Below, one piece after another: positions 1-9,464 of a stretch of DNA of 64,000 nucleotides. Below the pieces are notes generated by a model. It saw only the letters and a list, made by a program, of their open reading frames with translations, made no database searches and had not been told where the DNA came from. The position numbers were made by a program, and so were the translations under genes. This DNA is from CAWBLP01 sp963721065 (lineage in GTDB: Bacteria; Pseudomonadota; Alphaproteobacteria; Acetobacterales; Acetobacteraceae): assembly GCA_963721065.1 (NCBI GenBank), contig CAVRHO010000002.1:62001-126000 (forward strand), read 5' to 3'. How positions within the stretch are numbered: position 1 is the stretch's first letter; each line of letters opens with the position of its first letter.

Positions 1-241
1 CCAGCATATAGATCAGGGTCACGGCATTGGCGGACAGGCTGCCCAGCGCGCCGGCGGCGATGAACGCGGCGTCGTGCTGCAGGCCCAGCATCACATAGGC
101 CGGCCCGGCTGAGATCGGCAGGCTGACGATCAGCCCGCCCCAGAATGGCCCGGTTGCCTCGGCCAGCACCGATGCGCTCACGACGACGGCGGCGGCCGCG
201 GCGGCGCGCAGCAGCACGATCAACAGGAAGGGGACGGACAT
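1..241 (-). CDS. Integral membrane protein, 3' end cut by window edge
   Basis: An open frame starts at ATG 241 on the minus strand and runs off position 1, giving about 80 residues without a stop. The visible part begins with a hydrophobic segment (residues about 4-25), then a Gly/Pro-rich turn with the words GPFWGG and LPISAGP, then a second hydrophobic segment. This looks like the first two helices of a small polytopic inner-membrane protein. I do not recognise the family. The neighbour at 349-714 lies on the same strand upstream and is a lipoprotein, but a gap of about 100 bases separates them and no link is evident. Confidence 0.6.
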   Translation of the reverse strand, partial: MSVPFLLIVLLRAAAAAAVVVSASVLAEATGPFWGGLIVSLPISAGPAYVMLGLQHDAAFIAAGALGSLSANAVTLIYML

Positions 242-348
242 TTCCGGCAGCCTGGCGTGTTTCGCCGCAGCATTCCCTCCGCGTCCGGTGCGCACAACCC
301 GCGCGGCTGGCGGGTCTGCCCGGCGGGGAATGGCTGGACGGATTGGCG

Positions 349-714
349 TCAGAATGGCCAGCGCCGGGTGCGGTTGGCTTCCTGCGCCGGGGTCAGCGTC
401 ATCGGCCCGTCCGCCACCTGGGGTGGCTTGCCCTTGGGATCGATCCAGCAATCCACCGTGCCCAGGCTACGCGTGCAATAGGGCGGCGGCGCGGGTTTCG
501 GCTCCACCGGGCGGCACCAGCTCTTGCCCTGGTCCAGCCGCACCATGGAGCAGTCGCGCCCCGTCACCAGCGACCACAGCGCGTCGAACGGCGTGCGGTG
601 CAGCACCGCCACGCTGCCCGCCGTCACGCCACCGACCACCGAGGTCAGCTCCACCGGGCTGGCCCCACAGGCGGCCAGCAGCAGCAGCGGCAGCAGGAAG
701 AACACGCGGCGCAT
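349..714 (-). CDS. Small lipoprotein, hypothetical
   Basis: The ATG at 714 gives 121 residues beginning MRRVFFLLPLLLLAAC, a typical lipoprotein signal peptide with lipobox LAAC and lipidation Cys at residue 16. A TTG seven codons upstream is a less likely start. The mature part has four further cysteines (in the words RDC, SWC, YC and DCW) and ends in a basic-aromatic tail. The protein is probably anchored in the outer or inner membrane facing the periplasm. No catalytic motif or known family is recognisable. It is transcribed away from the flavoprotein gene at 831, so the 116-bp gap between them should hold divergent promoters. Confidence 0.65.
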   Translation of the reverse strand: MRRVFFLLPLLLLAACGASPVELTSVVGGVTAGSVAVLHRTPFDALWSLVTGRDCSMVRLDQGKSWCRPVEPKPAPPPYCTRSLGTVDCWIDPKGKPPQVADGPMTLTPAQEANRTRRWPF

Positions 715-830
715 GCCAGGCAGCTTGCGCTGCAAACGTAAACAGAGGGTTGCGCATCAGGCGCGCGGTCGTGAACGCCGCGCCTCCGCCGGCCGCACCA
801 TCTGCCGCGCAACGGAAGAGGTGAAGTGCG

Positions 831-2210
831 ATGCCACAGGCCTATGACCTCGTCGTCGTCGGCACGGGAGTCGCCGCGGGCGTCGTGGCCAGCCGGGTGC
901 GCAAGGCCGGCTGGTCCGTCGCCATCATCGACTGCCGGCCGTTCGGCGGCACCTGCCAGTTGCGGGGGTGCGACCCCAAGAAGGTGCTGGTCGGCGGCGC
1001 GGAGGCGGTGGACCTGGTACGCCGCCTGCACGGGCACGGCGTGGCGGGCGACACCCGCATCGACTGGCCGGCGCTGATGGCGTTCAAGCGCCAGTTCACC
1101 GAACCCGTGCCGGCCCGGCGGGAGCGCAGCTTCGCCGATGCGGGCGTGGACGCCTTCCACGGCGTCGCCCGCTTCACCGGCCCGGACCGCATCGCCGTGG
1201 GCGAGCACACGCTGGAGGCGCGTCACGTGGTGCTGGGCTCTGGCGCCCGCCCGGTGCCGCTGCCGTTTCCCGGCGCGGAACACGTGATCACCAGCGACGA
1301 TTTCCTGGAGCTGCCGTCCTTGCCGCCGCGCATCGTCATGGTGGGTGGCGGCTACATCGCCGCCGAGTTCTCCCACATCGCCGCCCGGGCCGGGGCGGCG
1401 GTGACGGTGGTGCAGCGGGGGCCGCGGATGCTGAAGCAATTCGACCCGGACCTGGTCGGGTGGCTGATGACCCGGTTCCGCGACATCGGCATCGACGTGC
1501 GGACCGGCCACGCGGTGCAGGCGGTGGAGCCGCATCCGCGCGGCGGGTTCGTGGTCCGCACCCAGGGAGGCGACGGGGCGGCGGACAATGCGGCGGCGAG
1601 CGATGGGGCGGCGGAGATTCAGGCCGACCTCGTGGTGCACGCCGCCGGACGTGCGGCCGACTTTTCCGACCTCGATCTGGCCGCCGGCGGCGTGGATACG
1701 GATCACGGTCGCCTGCGGCTGAACGCGTTCCTGCAAAGCACGTCCAACCCGCGCGTCTATGCCGCCGGCGACTCCGCTGCGTCCGGGCCGCCACTGACGC
1801 CGGCCGCCAGCCTGGACGGCCGCGTGGTCGCAGGCAACCTGCTGGAGGGCAACCGCCACCAGCCGGACTATCGCGGCATCCCGAGCGTCGCCTTCTCCAT
1901 CCCGCCGATCGCCGCGGTCGGCCTCGGCGAACAGGCCGCCCGCGAACAGGGGCTGCGGTTTCGCGTCAATTGTGCGCAGGCGTCGGACTGGTACACCGCC
2001 ACGCGGGTGGCGGAGACCGTGTACGGCTACAAGGTGCTGATCGAGGAGGACACCGACCGGATCCTCGGCGCGCATCTTGTGGGGCCCCAGGCGGAGGAGG
2101 TGATCAACCTGTTCGCCCTGGCCATCCGTCAGAACCTGCCGGCCGAGGTGCTGCGCAGCACCGTGTTCGCATATCCGAGCGCAGCATCGGATGTTGACTA
2201 CATGCTGTAG
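831..2210 (+). CDS. NAD(P)/FAD-dependent pyridine nucleotide-disulfide oxidoreductase
   Basis: The 459-residue protein has the class I disulfide reductase layout of the glutathione, mercuric and lipoamide reductase families. It has an N-terminal FAD Rossmann motif (GTGVAAG, residues 11-17), a redox-active CxxxxC pair (Cys42 and Cys47 in GGTCQLRGCDPKK), a central NAD(P) motif GGGYIAAEF near residue 170, an AGD FAD-binding motif and a C-terminal dimerisation domain. The ATG at 831 follows a GAGG ribosome site. The family's catalytic C-terminal His-Pro appears here as Tyr-Pro (FAYPSAAS near the end), which should weaken proton relay in thiol-disulfide chemistry. The substrate cannot be named from sequence; it may reduce a quinone or another acceptor rather than glutathione. 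Confidence 0.85.
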   Translation: MPQAYDLVVVGTGVAAGVVASRVRKAGWSVAIIDCRPFGGTCQLRGCDPKKVLVGGAEAVDLVRRLHGHGVAGDTRIDWPALMAFKRQFTEPVPARRERSFADAGVDAFHGVARFTGPDRIAVGEHTLEARHVVLGSGARPVPLPFPGAEHVITSDDFLELPSLPPRIVMVGGGYIAAEFSHIAARAGAAVTVVQRGPRMLKQFDPDLVGWLMTRFRDIGIDVRTGHAVQAVEPHPRGGFVVRTQGGDGAADNAAASDGAAEIQADLVVHAAGRAADFSDLDLAAGGVDTDHGRLRLNAFLQSTSNPRVYAAGDSAASGPPLTPAASLDGRVVAGNLLEGNRHQPDYRGIPSVAFSIPPIAAVGLGEQAAREQGLRFRVNCAQASDWYTATRVAETVYGYKVLIEEDTDRILGAHLVGPQAEEVINLFALAIRQNLPAEVLRSTVFAYPSAASDVDYML

Positions 2211-2257
2211 TCCGAGGAGGGCGGTGCCGTCGCGTAACGACCAGCCCCATGGCCCAC

Positions 2258-4036
2258 CTACGCCGCCCCGACCAGGGCGCCGGCGAACACGGACCCGGTG
2301 CTGCCATCGGCGATGCCCAAATCGGTGACATGCGGCCCCGGGTTGCAGGCCAGACTGGCACCCACCACCGCCTTGAACGTCAACAGCGGCGGCTGCCAGT
2401 CCACGATCGCATCCGCGGCGGCCCGCAGCGCGCGCAGCCCGGCCGCAACCTCGGTGGCGGGGGCGTCGGAGACCAGCCCGCACACCGGCAGCGGCAAAAC
2501 GGCCGTCACCGCGCCGGCGGCGGCCACCGCCATGCCGCCCCCCGCCTGCACCACCGCGTTGGCCGCCGCGGCCAGGTCCGCCGGTTCGCGGCCGAACACC
2601 ACCAGGTTGTGGCTGTCATGCGCCACCGTGGTGGCCAGCGCCCCGCGCCACGTACCCCACCCCTGCAGCACCCCCAGCACCGGCGTCGCAGGCGCTCGGC
2701 CGTGACGGTGGATCACGGCCATCAGGATCCCGTCCTCCGGCAGAACCGCGGCGCCGTCCCGCACCGCGACCTCCGCGTCGCCCCAGCGCGTGAAGCGCGG
2801 CTGCACCACGGTCCGCAGCCGCACCTGGCCGGCATTCACCCCCGGCACGCGCAGCCGGAACTCGTCGGGCGACAGCGGCGGCACGTGCACCGTGCCGGTC
2901 GGCGCACCGGGCGGATCGGGGCGCAGCGGCTCCAGCAGCCGGCCGTCCTGCGCCACCATCCGGCCGGAGGCGATCACCCGGGTCACCGCCAGCGAGTCCA
3001 GGTCGCGCAGCACCACCAGGTCGGCGCGGCGGCCCGGCGCCACCAGGCCCAGGTCGCGCCGCCCCAGCCGCATCGCCGCATTCAGCGTGGCGCAGCGCAG
3101 CGCCTGCATCGGCGCCATGCCATAGCGCACCAGCCGGCGCAGCACGTCGATCAACCCGCCGGCCTGCACAAGGTCGTCGGCGAACACGTCGTCGGTGCAG
3201 ATGGTCAGCGTCTGCGGCATCACCGGCAGCGTGTTCAGCGCCGCCACCGCGCCCGGCAGCACGTAGTCGTGGGACCCACGCAACTCCACGGTGAACCCGG
3301 CGCGCAGCTTGGCCAGCAGGTCGTCACCGCTGGTGATCTCGTGGTCGCTTTCGATCCCGGCGGCGGCGAAGCCCTGCAGGTCCGCGCCTTCCAGGCCGCG
3401 GGCGTGGCCGCACACCAGCTTGCCGCTGGCCAGGCCGGCGGCGACGATCCCGCGCATCCGCGGGTCGCGGTCCAGCAGGCCGCGCATGTCCATCACCTCG
3501 GCAACGCCGGCGATGCCCGGCCAGTCCAGCATCTGCTGCATCTCGTCCGGGCCGAACGACGCGCCCGCGCGTTCCAGCCCGGGGGCGGAGGGCACGCAGG
3601 ACGGCGCCAGTGTCAGGATGCGCAGCGGCAGGCCGGCGGCGGCGGCGATCGCCCAGCGCAGACCGTCCAGCCCGGCCACGTTGCCGATCTCATGCGGGTC
3701 CCAGCACAGCGAGGTGGTGCCCTGCGGTACCACCACCTCGGCATAGCGCCGCGGCGTGACCATGGAGCTTTCGATGTGCAGGTGGGAATCGATCAGGCCC
3801 GGGGCGACGACCTGGCCGTCCAGCGGGATGGTCCGCGACGCGCGGCCGTGGGTGCCGGGCGGGTGGACGCTGGCGATCAGCCCGCCGACGATGCCGATAT
3901 CGGCCGGCCGCAGTTCGCCGGTGGCCATGTCGGCCAGGATGCCGCCGGTCAGCAGCAGGTCGAATGGCGCCTGGCCGCGTGCGGCGCGCACCGCGCGGTC
4001 GCGCAGGGCCGGATCGTGCAGGTCGAGCGGTTCCAT
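2258..4036 (-). CDS. ade: Adenine deaminase
   Basis: The 592-residue protein hydrolyses adenine to hypoxanthine and ammonia in cytosolic purine salvage. The amidohydrolase metal motif DSHLHIESSM follows the short N-terminal beta domain. Other Ade-type words are WDPHEIGNV, the SDHEI segment, ICTDDVF, and the C-terminal block VAHDSHNLVV with CNPGPHVTDLGI. The length matches bacterial Ade (about 580-600). The ATG at 4036 is chosen because the homology begins there; a longer frame reaching 4429 has no family support and overlaps hisZ. The gene is convergent with the flavoprotein at 831. No other purine gene is nearby, so it appears to stand alone. Confidence 0.93.
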   Translation of the reverse strand: MEPLDLHDPALRDRAVRAARGQAPFDLLLTGGILADMATGELRPADIGIVGGLIASVHPPGTHGRASRTIPLDGQVVAPGLIDSHLHIESSMVTPRRYAEVVVPQGTTSLCWDPHEIGNVAGLDGLRWAIAAAAGLPLRILTLAPSCVPSAPGLERAGASFGPDEMQQMLDWPGIAGVAEVMDMRGLLDRDPRMRGIVAAGLASGKLVCGHARGLEGADLQGFAAAGIESDHEITSGDDLLAKLRAGFTVELRGSHDYVLPGAVAALNTLPVMPQTLTICTDDVFADDLVQAGGLIDVLRRLVRYGMAPMQALRCATLNAAMRLGRRDLGLVAPGRRADLVVLRDLDSLAVTRVIASGRMVAQDGRLLEPLRPDPPGAPTGTVHVPPLSPDEFRLRVPGVNAGQVRLRTVVQPRFTRWGDAEVAVRDGAAVLPEDGILMAVIHRHGRAPATPVLGVLQGWGTWRGALATTVAHDSHNLVVFGREPADLAAAANAVVQAGGGMAVAAAGAVTAVLPLPVCGLVSDAPATEVAAGLRALRAAADAIVDWQPPLLTFKAVVGASLACNPGPHVTDLGIADGSTGSVFAGALVGAA

Positions 4037-4176
4037 CGACGGCCTCCCGGGTTCCGGGACGGTAGCGTGATGGTTCGCTGCGTTGCAGGCAAGCTTTGCG
4101 GTTGCGCAGTGACAGGCGCGAGCCCGCCCTGACGTGGTGCATTCGGCCCGCGAACCATCGATGCGCGGGTTGGCTG

Positions 4177-5319
4177 TTACCCGAGGGCCGCGGCCCCGCC
4201 GTCCCGCAGAACGTGGCTGCAGCCCAGCCGACGGGCTTCGGCCTGGTCGTCCGCGACCGCGTCCAGCGCCGCCACCGTCGCATAGCCCTCGGTCCGCAGC
4301 CGCGCGGCGACGTCTTGCGATGCGCCCAGCGGCACATACACCCGCGCGCGCGCGGCGCGTGCCGGCGCGGCACGCAGGACCGCATCGGGGAACAGGGTCA
4401 GCCCGGTGGCGGGCTCGGTTTCGCCGCACAGGTAGCGCCCACCGCGGCCAAGCTCTTCATGCCGGCCCGGGGCATAGACCGTGACCGACACGCCGGTCTC
4501 GTAGCGAAAGCCGCGGAACTCCACCGGGTCGATGGTCAGCCGCAGCGCCGGGGCGCGGGCGCGGATCGCGGCGACCGCCTCGGCCAGCCGTTCAGCCAGG
4601 ACACCGGCGGCGTTCGGCAGCCGAGCGGACTGGAGTGCGGCCAGCGCGCCGTCGGCGGCACCGGCGGCCAGCAGCAGATCGGTCAGCACGGGCGCCAGCG
4701 CACCGCCGTGGCGCGCCACCGAGGCGGCGTCCTTGCGGTCCAGCGCCCGCCCCAGAGCCGCACGTTGCGGACCGGTGATGCCCGCGTCGTCCAGCAGGGA
4801 GGGCACCAGCATCGGCAGGGTCAGGTCGAAACTGACCCGGGTCAGACCGACCTCGGCCAGCGCCTCGGCACCCACCAGCACGATTTCGGCATCCGCGGCG
4901 GGGCTGTCGGGGCCGATCAGCTCTATGCCGGCCTGGGCCACCTGGCGGTCCGGCGCCAACTGGTTGCCGCGAACGCGCAGGCACTGGCCGGCATAGGACA
5001 GGCGCAGTGGACGCGGCGCCGTGCCCAGCCGCGTGGTGGCGATGCGCGCCACCTGTGGCGTGGTGTCGGCACGCACCCCCATCATGCGCTGGCTGTCCGG
5101 GTCCATCAGCCGGAAGGTCTGCTCCGCCACCGCGGCGCCGGAACCGGCCAGCAGGGAGTCCTCGAACTCCAGCAGCGGCGGCTTCACCCGCTGATAGCCA
5201 TGCGTGGCGAATACGTGCATCAGCGCCTCGACGGCGGAGGCTTCCGTCTCCGCCTCGGGCGGCAACAGATCACGCAGGCCGGCCGGCAGCAGCGCCGGAT
5301 TGGGCAGATCGTCGGTCAT
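4177..5319 (-). CDS. hisZ: ATP phosphoribosyltransferase regulatory subunit HisZ
   Basis: This is a 380-residue histidyl-tRNA synthetase paralogue that lacks aminoacylation function. With short-form HisG it forms the hetero-octamer catalysing the first step of histidine synthesis. It shows class II synthetase motif-2-like text (MGVRADTTPQVARI) and a conserved N-terminus (LLPAGLRDLLPPEA), followed by a degenerate catalytic core. It ends soon after VSVTVYAPG and GRGGRYL without the HisRS anticodon-binding domain, as expected for HisZ. The ATG at 5319 begins exactly at the family N-terminus. hisG is not in the window, so the two subunits are encoded apart or hisG lies beyond the edge. Confidence 0.92.
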   Translation of the reverse strand: MTDDLPNPALLPAGLRDLLPPEAETEASAVEALMHVFATHGYQRVKPPLLEFEDSLLAGSGAAVAEQTFRLMDPDSQRMMGVRADTTPQVARIATTRLGTAPRPLRLSYAGQCLRVRGNQLAPDRQVAQAGIELIGPDSPAADAEIVLVGAEALAEVGLTRVSFDLTLPMLVPSLLDDAGITGPQRAALGRALDRKDAASVARHGGALAPVLTDLLLAAGAADGALAALQSARLPNAAGVLAERLAEAVAAIRARAPALRLTIDPVEFRGFRYETGVSVTVYAPGRHEELGRGGRYLCGETEPATGLTLFPDAVLRAAPARAARARVYVPLGASQDVAARLRTEGYATVAALDAVADDQAEARRLGCSHVLRDGGAAALG

Positions 5320-5414
5320 GCGGCGGTTCTTACCCGCCCCGTTGCGCCGTGGGGAAGAGCGTGCGATCCGCGCCGGACACGATCAGCCGCGAGGCGGCAG
5401 CGACGCCACGGCGA

Positions 5415-6224
5415 TCAGTCGTCGGGCAGCAGCGAGTCCAGGGCCAGGCAGACCGGGACCAGGTCCGGAATCACCAGGCGGGTGAAGCGGTCCAGCCCGG
5501 GGCGCATTGCGGCGAGGCGGGCGGGCGCAGGTCCTGTGGCCGGCAGCAGGTTGGCTGCCTGCGCCGTGGCCGCCTGCACCGCGCTGTCGCGTGCCGCGCG
5601 CAGGGTGTCCGACGCGTAGAGCGGCGCCAGCCAGTCCGGCAGGGCGGCCAGCACGCCCGGCCAGGGGACAAGCGCCAGATACAGGCTGGGGATCACCCCC
5701 TCGCCCGCCCCCTCATGCCGGACCGCCAATGCCCGCACCCGCTCGGCCGTCGCCTGGTCCAGCGTATCGATCCGAGGCAGGGCCGGCAGCGGCGTCGCCG
5801 CCGCAGGCGCGTCTGCCGGGGTGAAGCGCGCGGCCGGCGCATCCGGCTGGTCCAGCCGCAGGCGAAGCGCCGTCAGGGCCACCAGGTTGGTGAGGTTGCC
5901 GCGGATATAGGCCGACACGATCGTCCGTATCTGCGCCAGCCCCGCGCCATCCACGCCGGCCTGCAGCCAGGCGCCCGGCGCGGGTCGGTCCAGGGCAGGA
6001 AGCGCCACGGCGCCGGTGACCCGGCTGCGCGCCGCCGCCATCTCCTGCGAGCCGACCAGCGGGCGCAGCGCGGCCCAGGCCCACTCGAGCACGCCGGGCA
6101 GGGCAGCGAAGTGGCGCCAGATCAGGTTCACCACCGGCACGCCGGATACGGCGCGGATGTCGGCGTAGAGCGCCGTGATCTCGGGTGAGGCATCCGCCGG
6201 GCGGATTTCGGGGAAGGTCGGCAT
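5415..6224 (-). CDS. DehI-family (halocarboxylic acid dehalogenase-like) protein
   Basis: The 269-residue, mostly alpha-helical protein resembles the group I 2-haloacid dehalogenase DehI family. It has two internally similar helical halves, seen as the paired phrases VVNLIWRHFAALPG (first half) and VIPSLYLALVPWPG (second half). Known DehI hydrolyses D- and L-2-haloacids with inversion. Many relatives have no proven activity, so the substrate is unknown. The ATG at 6224 is preferred over one 29 codons upstream because GGAG sits just upstream and the family text (MPTFPEIRP) begins there. It is divergent from pqiA across a 249-bp gap that must hold both promoters. Confidence 0.7.
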   Translation of the reverse strand: MPTFPEIRPADASPEITALYADIRAVSGVPVVNLIWRHFAALPGVLEWAWAALRPLVGSQEMAAARSRVTGAVALPALDRPAPGAWLQAGVDGAGLAQIRTIVSAYIRGNLTNLVALTALRLRLDQPDAPAARFTPADAPAAATPLPALPRIDTLDQATAERVRALAVRHEGAGEGVIPSLYLALVPWPGVLAALPDWLAPLYASDTLRAARDSAVQAATAQAANLLPATGPAPARLAAMRPGLDRFTRLVIPDLVPVCLALDSLLPDD

Positions 6225-6473
6225 GGTTCCATCTCCAGTCACCGGCACCGCACCGGCGCGGTGTCGCATGAGGATGTCGGAACAGGCATACTTCGTCGCG
6301 GCGGCCGGCAAAACCCACCCGGCCGGGTGGGCGGCGGCCGGCTGCTCGCGCCGGCGTGACCGCGAAACGACCCGGTTCTGCCCCGCGGCTATCGGCTGAA
6401 ATCTCGCCGTATCATCCCGACGCCCCTAGATAAGCCCCATGACAGTCGCTCGCGCCCCGGCCACCAGACCGCC

Positions 6474-7769
6474 ATGATGCCGGCCTTTGCCTCCTCTCCC
6501 GCCGACACCGGATCAGAGACCGCGGCGACATCCCCGCACCTGCGGGAGTGCCACGATTGCGGCCAGGTCCAGGTCCTTCCCGCCCTGCCGCCGGGCACGC
6601 GCGCGATCTGCCTGCGGTGCAACGCCGTCCTGCGCCATACCCATCACGAACCGCTCGCCATCCCGCTGGCGCTGCACTGCGCCGCGTTGATCCTGCTGGC
6701 GATCTCCGCCGGCACCATGCTGCTGTCGGTCAGCACCTTCGGCATGTACCAGGCGGCCGGCCTGTTCACCGGTCCGGCCGGGCTGGAGCAGCACGGGATG
6801 TGGGAACTCGCGGCGGTGGTGCTGTTCACCACCTTCGCCGCACCACTGGCCAAGCTGCTGCTGTCGGGTGCGGTGCTGGCGGGCCTGTACCTGCCGCAGC
6901 CCCCGGGCGTGCTTACCCGGCTGTTCGCCTGGGCGGAACGGCTGCGGCCGTGGTCGATGATCGAGATCTACCTGCTGGGCCTGTTCGTCGCCTACAGCCG
7001 GCTGGGCGCGGTGGTGCATATCGATGTCGGGCCGGCCGTCTATGCCCTGGGGGCCCTGATGGTGACCATGGTCGCCGCCGACTACGCGCTGGATCCGCAC
7101 GCGGTCTGGGAAGCCATGGAGCGGCGCGGCCTGGCGCGCAGGCATCCGACGCGGCCCGACGCTGCCGGCACGCGGCTGGGCTGCGACACCTGCGGGCTGG
7201 TCAGCCGGGCGGAAGGCGGCTCGCCCTGCCCGCGCTGCGGCAGCCGGTTGCGGCACCGCAAGCCGTTCAGCGTCGCACTGACCTGGGCGCTGGGGCTGTC
7301 GGCCCTGCTCTTGTACATTCCCGCCAACTACTACCCGGTCCTGACGGTGATCCGGCTGGGACGCGGTGAGCCGAGCACGATCATCGGCGGGGTGCAGGAG
7401 TTGATCGGGGCGGGGTTGTGGCCGCTCGCCGCCCTGGTGTTCTTCGCCAGCATCGTGGTGCCGGGGCTGAAACTGATCGGCCTGGCGATCCTGCTGGTCT
7501 CCACACAGCGCGGCAGCGCCCGCCGGCTGCGGGACCGCACCCGGCTTTATCGCATCGTCGATTCGATCGGCCGCTGGTCGATGATCGACATCTTCATGGG
7601 TTCCATTCTGGTGGCGCTGCTGCAGTTCGGCATCATTGCCAAGGTGACGCCGGGTTTCGGCGCGGTCGCCTTCGCCGCCGTGGTGATCCTGACCATGCTG
7701 GCGGCACAGAGCTTTGATCCCCGGTTGATGTGGGATTCGGCCGGCGCCCAGGCGGAGTACGAGGATTGA
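6474..7769 (+). CDS. pqiA: Paraquat-inducible protein A, inner-membrane partner of PqiB
   Basis: The 431-residue inner-membrane protein is a duplicated PqiA. Each half carries a zinc-ribbon-like CxxC pair (CHDCG with CLRC near residues 24-45; CDTCG with CPRCG near 238-258) and a four-helix membrane block. The repeated phrases WSMIEIYLLG and WSMIDIFMGS mark the two halves. PqiA works with the MCE tunnel protein PqiB and the lipoprotein PqiC in lipid traffic between the inner and outer membranes. The stop codon overlaps the next gene's TTG start. ATG codons at 6474 and 6477 are both possible. Confidence 0.92.
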   Translation: MMPAFASSPADTGSETAATSPHLRECHDCGQVQVLPALPPGTRAICLRCNAVLRHTHHEPLAIPLALHCAALILLAISAGTMLLSVSTFGMYQAAGLFTGPAGLEQHGMWELAAVVLFTTFAAPLAKLLLSGAVLAGLYLPQPPGVLTRLFAWAERLRPWSMIEIYLLGLFVAYSRLGAVVHIDVGPAVYALGALMVTMVAADYALDPHAVWEAMERRGLARRHPTRPDAAGTRLGCDTCGLVSRAEGGSPCPRCGSRLRHRKPFSVALTWALGLSALLLYIPANYYPVLTVIRLGRGEPSTIIGGVQELIGAGLWPLAALVFFASIVVPGLKLIGLAILLVSTQRGSARRLRDRTRLYRIVDSIGRWSMIDIFMGSILVALLQFGIIAKVTPGFGAVAFAAVVILTMLAAQSFDPRLMWDSAGAQAEYED

Positions 7770-9451
7770 ACGACCAGCCGCAACCGCCCGGACCACCGCC
7801 GCACGCCACCGTCCGCTCGAAACTCGACCGGCACTGGCGGCTGTCGCTGATCTGGGCCATCCCCATCATCACCGCCGTGCTGGGTATCTGGCTGGCCTGG
7901 CACACGCTGTCCCAGCGTGGGCCGGTTATCCACATCACCTTCGAAAGCGCGGAAGGCCTGGTCGCCGGGCAGTCGCATGTGAAGCACAAGGATGTGGACA
8001 TGGGCGTCGTGCAGCAGGTGGAGCTGAGCAAGGACCTGCAGCATGTCACGGTCACGGTGCAGATGAACCGCGAGGCGACGCCTCTGCTGACCGACAAGAC
8101 CAAGTTCTGGGTGGTGAAACCGCGTTTCTTCGCCGGTGCGATCAGCGGGTTGGAGACCCTGGTTTCCGGCAGCTACATCGAGATGCTGCCCTCGCGCTCG
8201 GCGGGCGAACCGACACGCACTTTCGCCGGTCTGGAGACCCCGCCGGTGCTGCAGTCGGACGTCCCGGGCAAGACGTTCCTGCTGCACGCTCCGCGCATCG
8301 GCTCGATCAATCTGGGCTCGCCGGTGTTCTTCCGCGACCTGGATGTGGGGGAGGTGCTGGGCTGGGACGTGGGCGACATGGCGCGCAGCGTCACGGTGCA
8401 TGTGTTCGTCCGTGCGCCATACGACAAATACGTGCACGACAACTCGCGGTTCTGGAACGCCTCGGGCGCCACCGTGTCGCTGGGACCGAACGGCGTGCAA
8501 CTGCGACTGGAATCGCTGCGCGCGGTCGTGCTGGGCGGGATCGCCTTCGAGACGCCGCCGGGCACCTCTCCGGTCAGCCGGAACCAGCATGAATTCCCAC
8601 TATACGCCAGCAAGGAGGCTGCGGATGCCGCCAGCTATCTGCAGCGCATTCCCTGCGTTACCTACCTTACCGGCTCGGTCGCGGGGCTCAGCGCGGGCGC
8701 CGCGGTCACGCTGCACGGCATTCGCGTCGGGCAGGTCAGTTCGGTCCAGTTGAAATACGACCCGAAGACAAAGCAGGTCATGGTTCCGGTGCATTTCGAC
8801 CTCGAGCCGGGACGCGTAAGCGGCATGAACCTGTCGGCCAGCGGCGGGTTGGATGCCGAGATGGGCGACCTGGTGCAGCGCGGACTGCGCGTGGAACTGG
8901 AATCCACCAACCTGATCACCGGCCAGAAGCAGCTTTCCGTCGCGCTGCATCCGGATGCGCCGCCCGCGCAGTTGGAAAAGCATGACGGGGCTTATGTGAT
9001 CCCGGTGGCGCCCGGCGGCGGGAGCGGGCTGAGCGGGTCCGCGACGGCCCTGCTGAGCAAGCTGGAGTCAATCCCGTTCGAGCAGATTGGGCAGAACCTG
9101 AACGAACTGCTTGCAGGTGCGAACGGGCTGGTGAACGACAGCGGGTTGAAGCAGGCGGTCGCGTCCCTGAAGACAACGCTTGATGAGACCCAGCAACTGG
9201 TGCATCAGCTGAATACCGCCAGCGCACCTCTGGCCAAGGACCTGCCCGGCATGGCACGACAGTTGGACACCGCGATGAAGCGGTTGAATGCTTTTGTCGG
9301 TTCACTCAACAGCGGCTACGGCGCCGATTCCAACCTGCACAACCAGGCCACCCGCCTGATGGCGCAGTTGAACGAGGCGGTACAGTCGCTGCGCTCTTTC
9401 GCCGATCTGCTGCGACGTCATCCCGAGGCGTTGCTTCGCGGCCGCCGCTGA
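7766..9451 (+). CDS. pqiB: MCE-family intermembrane transport protein PqiB
   Basis: The 561-residue protein has one N-terminal membrane anchor (LSLIWAIPIITAVLGIWLAW) and three MCE domains, each opening with a phrase such as GPVIHITFESAEGL. A long C-terminal helical region follows that in the family builds a needle across the periplasm. The TTG at 7766 is chosen as start. It overlaps the pqiA stop as TTGA, is preceded by GGAGTACGAGG, and places the anchor where the family has it. The longer frame from 7730 would add an unlikely extension inside pqiA. The arrangement implies translational coupling with pqiA. Confidence 0.92.
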   Translation: MNDQPQPPGPPPHATVRSKLDRHWRLSLIWAIPIITAVLGIWLAWHTLSQRGPVIHITFESAEGLVAGQSHVKHKDVDMGVVQQVELSKDLQHVTVTVQMNREATPLLTDKTKFWVVKPRFFAGAISGLETLVSGSYIEMLPSRSAGEPTRTFAGLETPPVLQSDVPGKTFLLHAPRIGSINLGSPVFFRDLDVGEVLGWDVGDMARSVTVHVFVRAPYDKYVHDNSRFWNASGATVSLGPNGVQLRLESLRAVVLGGIAFETPPGTSPVSRNQHEFPLYASKEAADAASYLQRIPCVTYLTGSVAGLSAGAAVTLHGIRVGQVSSVQLKYDPKTKQVMVPVHFDLEPGRVSGMNLSASGGLDAEMGDLVQRGLRVELESTNLITGQKQLSVALHPDAPPAQLEKHDGAYVIPVAPGGGSGLSGSATALLSKLESIPFEQIGQNLNELLAGANGLVNDSGLKQAVASLKTTLDETQQLVHQLNTASAPLAKDLPGMARQLDTAMKRLNAFVGSLNSGYGADSNLHNQATRLMAQLNEAVQSLRSFADLLRRHPEALLRGRR

Positions 9452-9464
9452 ACAGGAGACGGGT

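Noticed and set aside
645..2483. Open frame of 612 codons on the minus strand
   Set aside because: It is antisense to the FAD oxidoreductase with no motif and low-complexity Arg/His composition.
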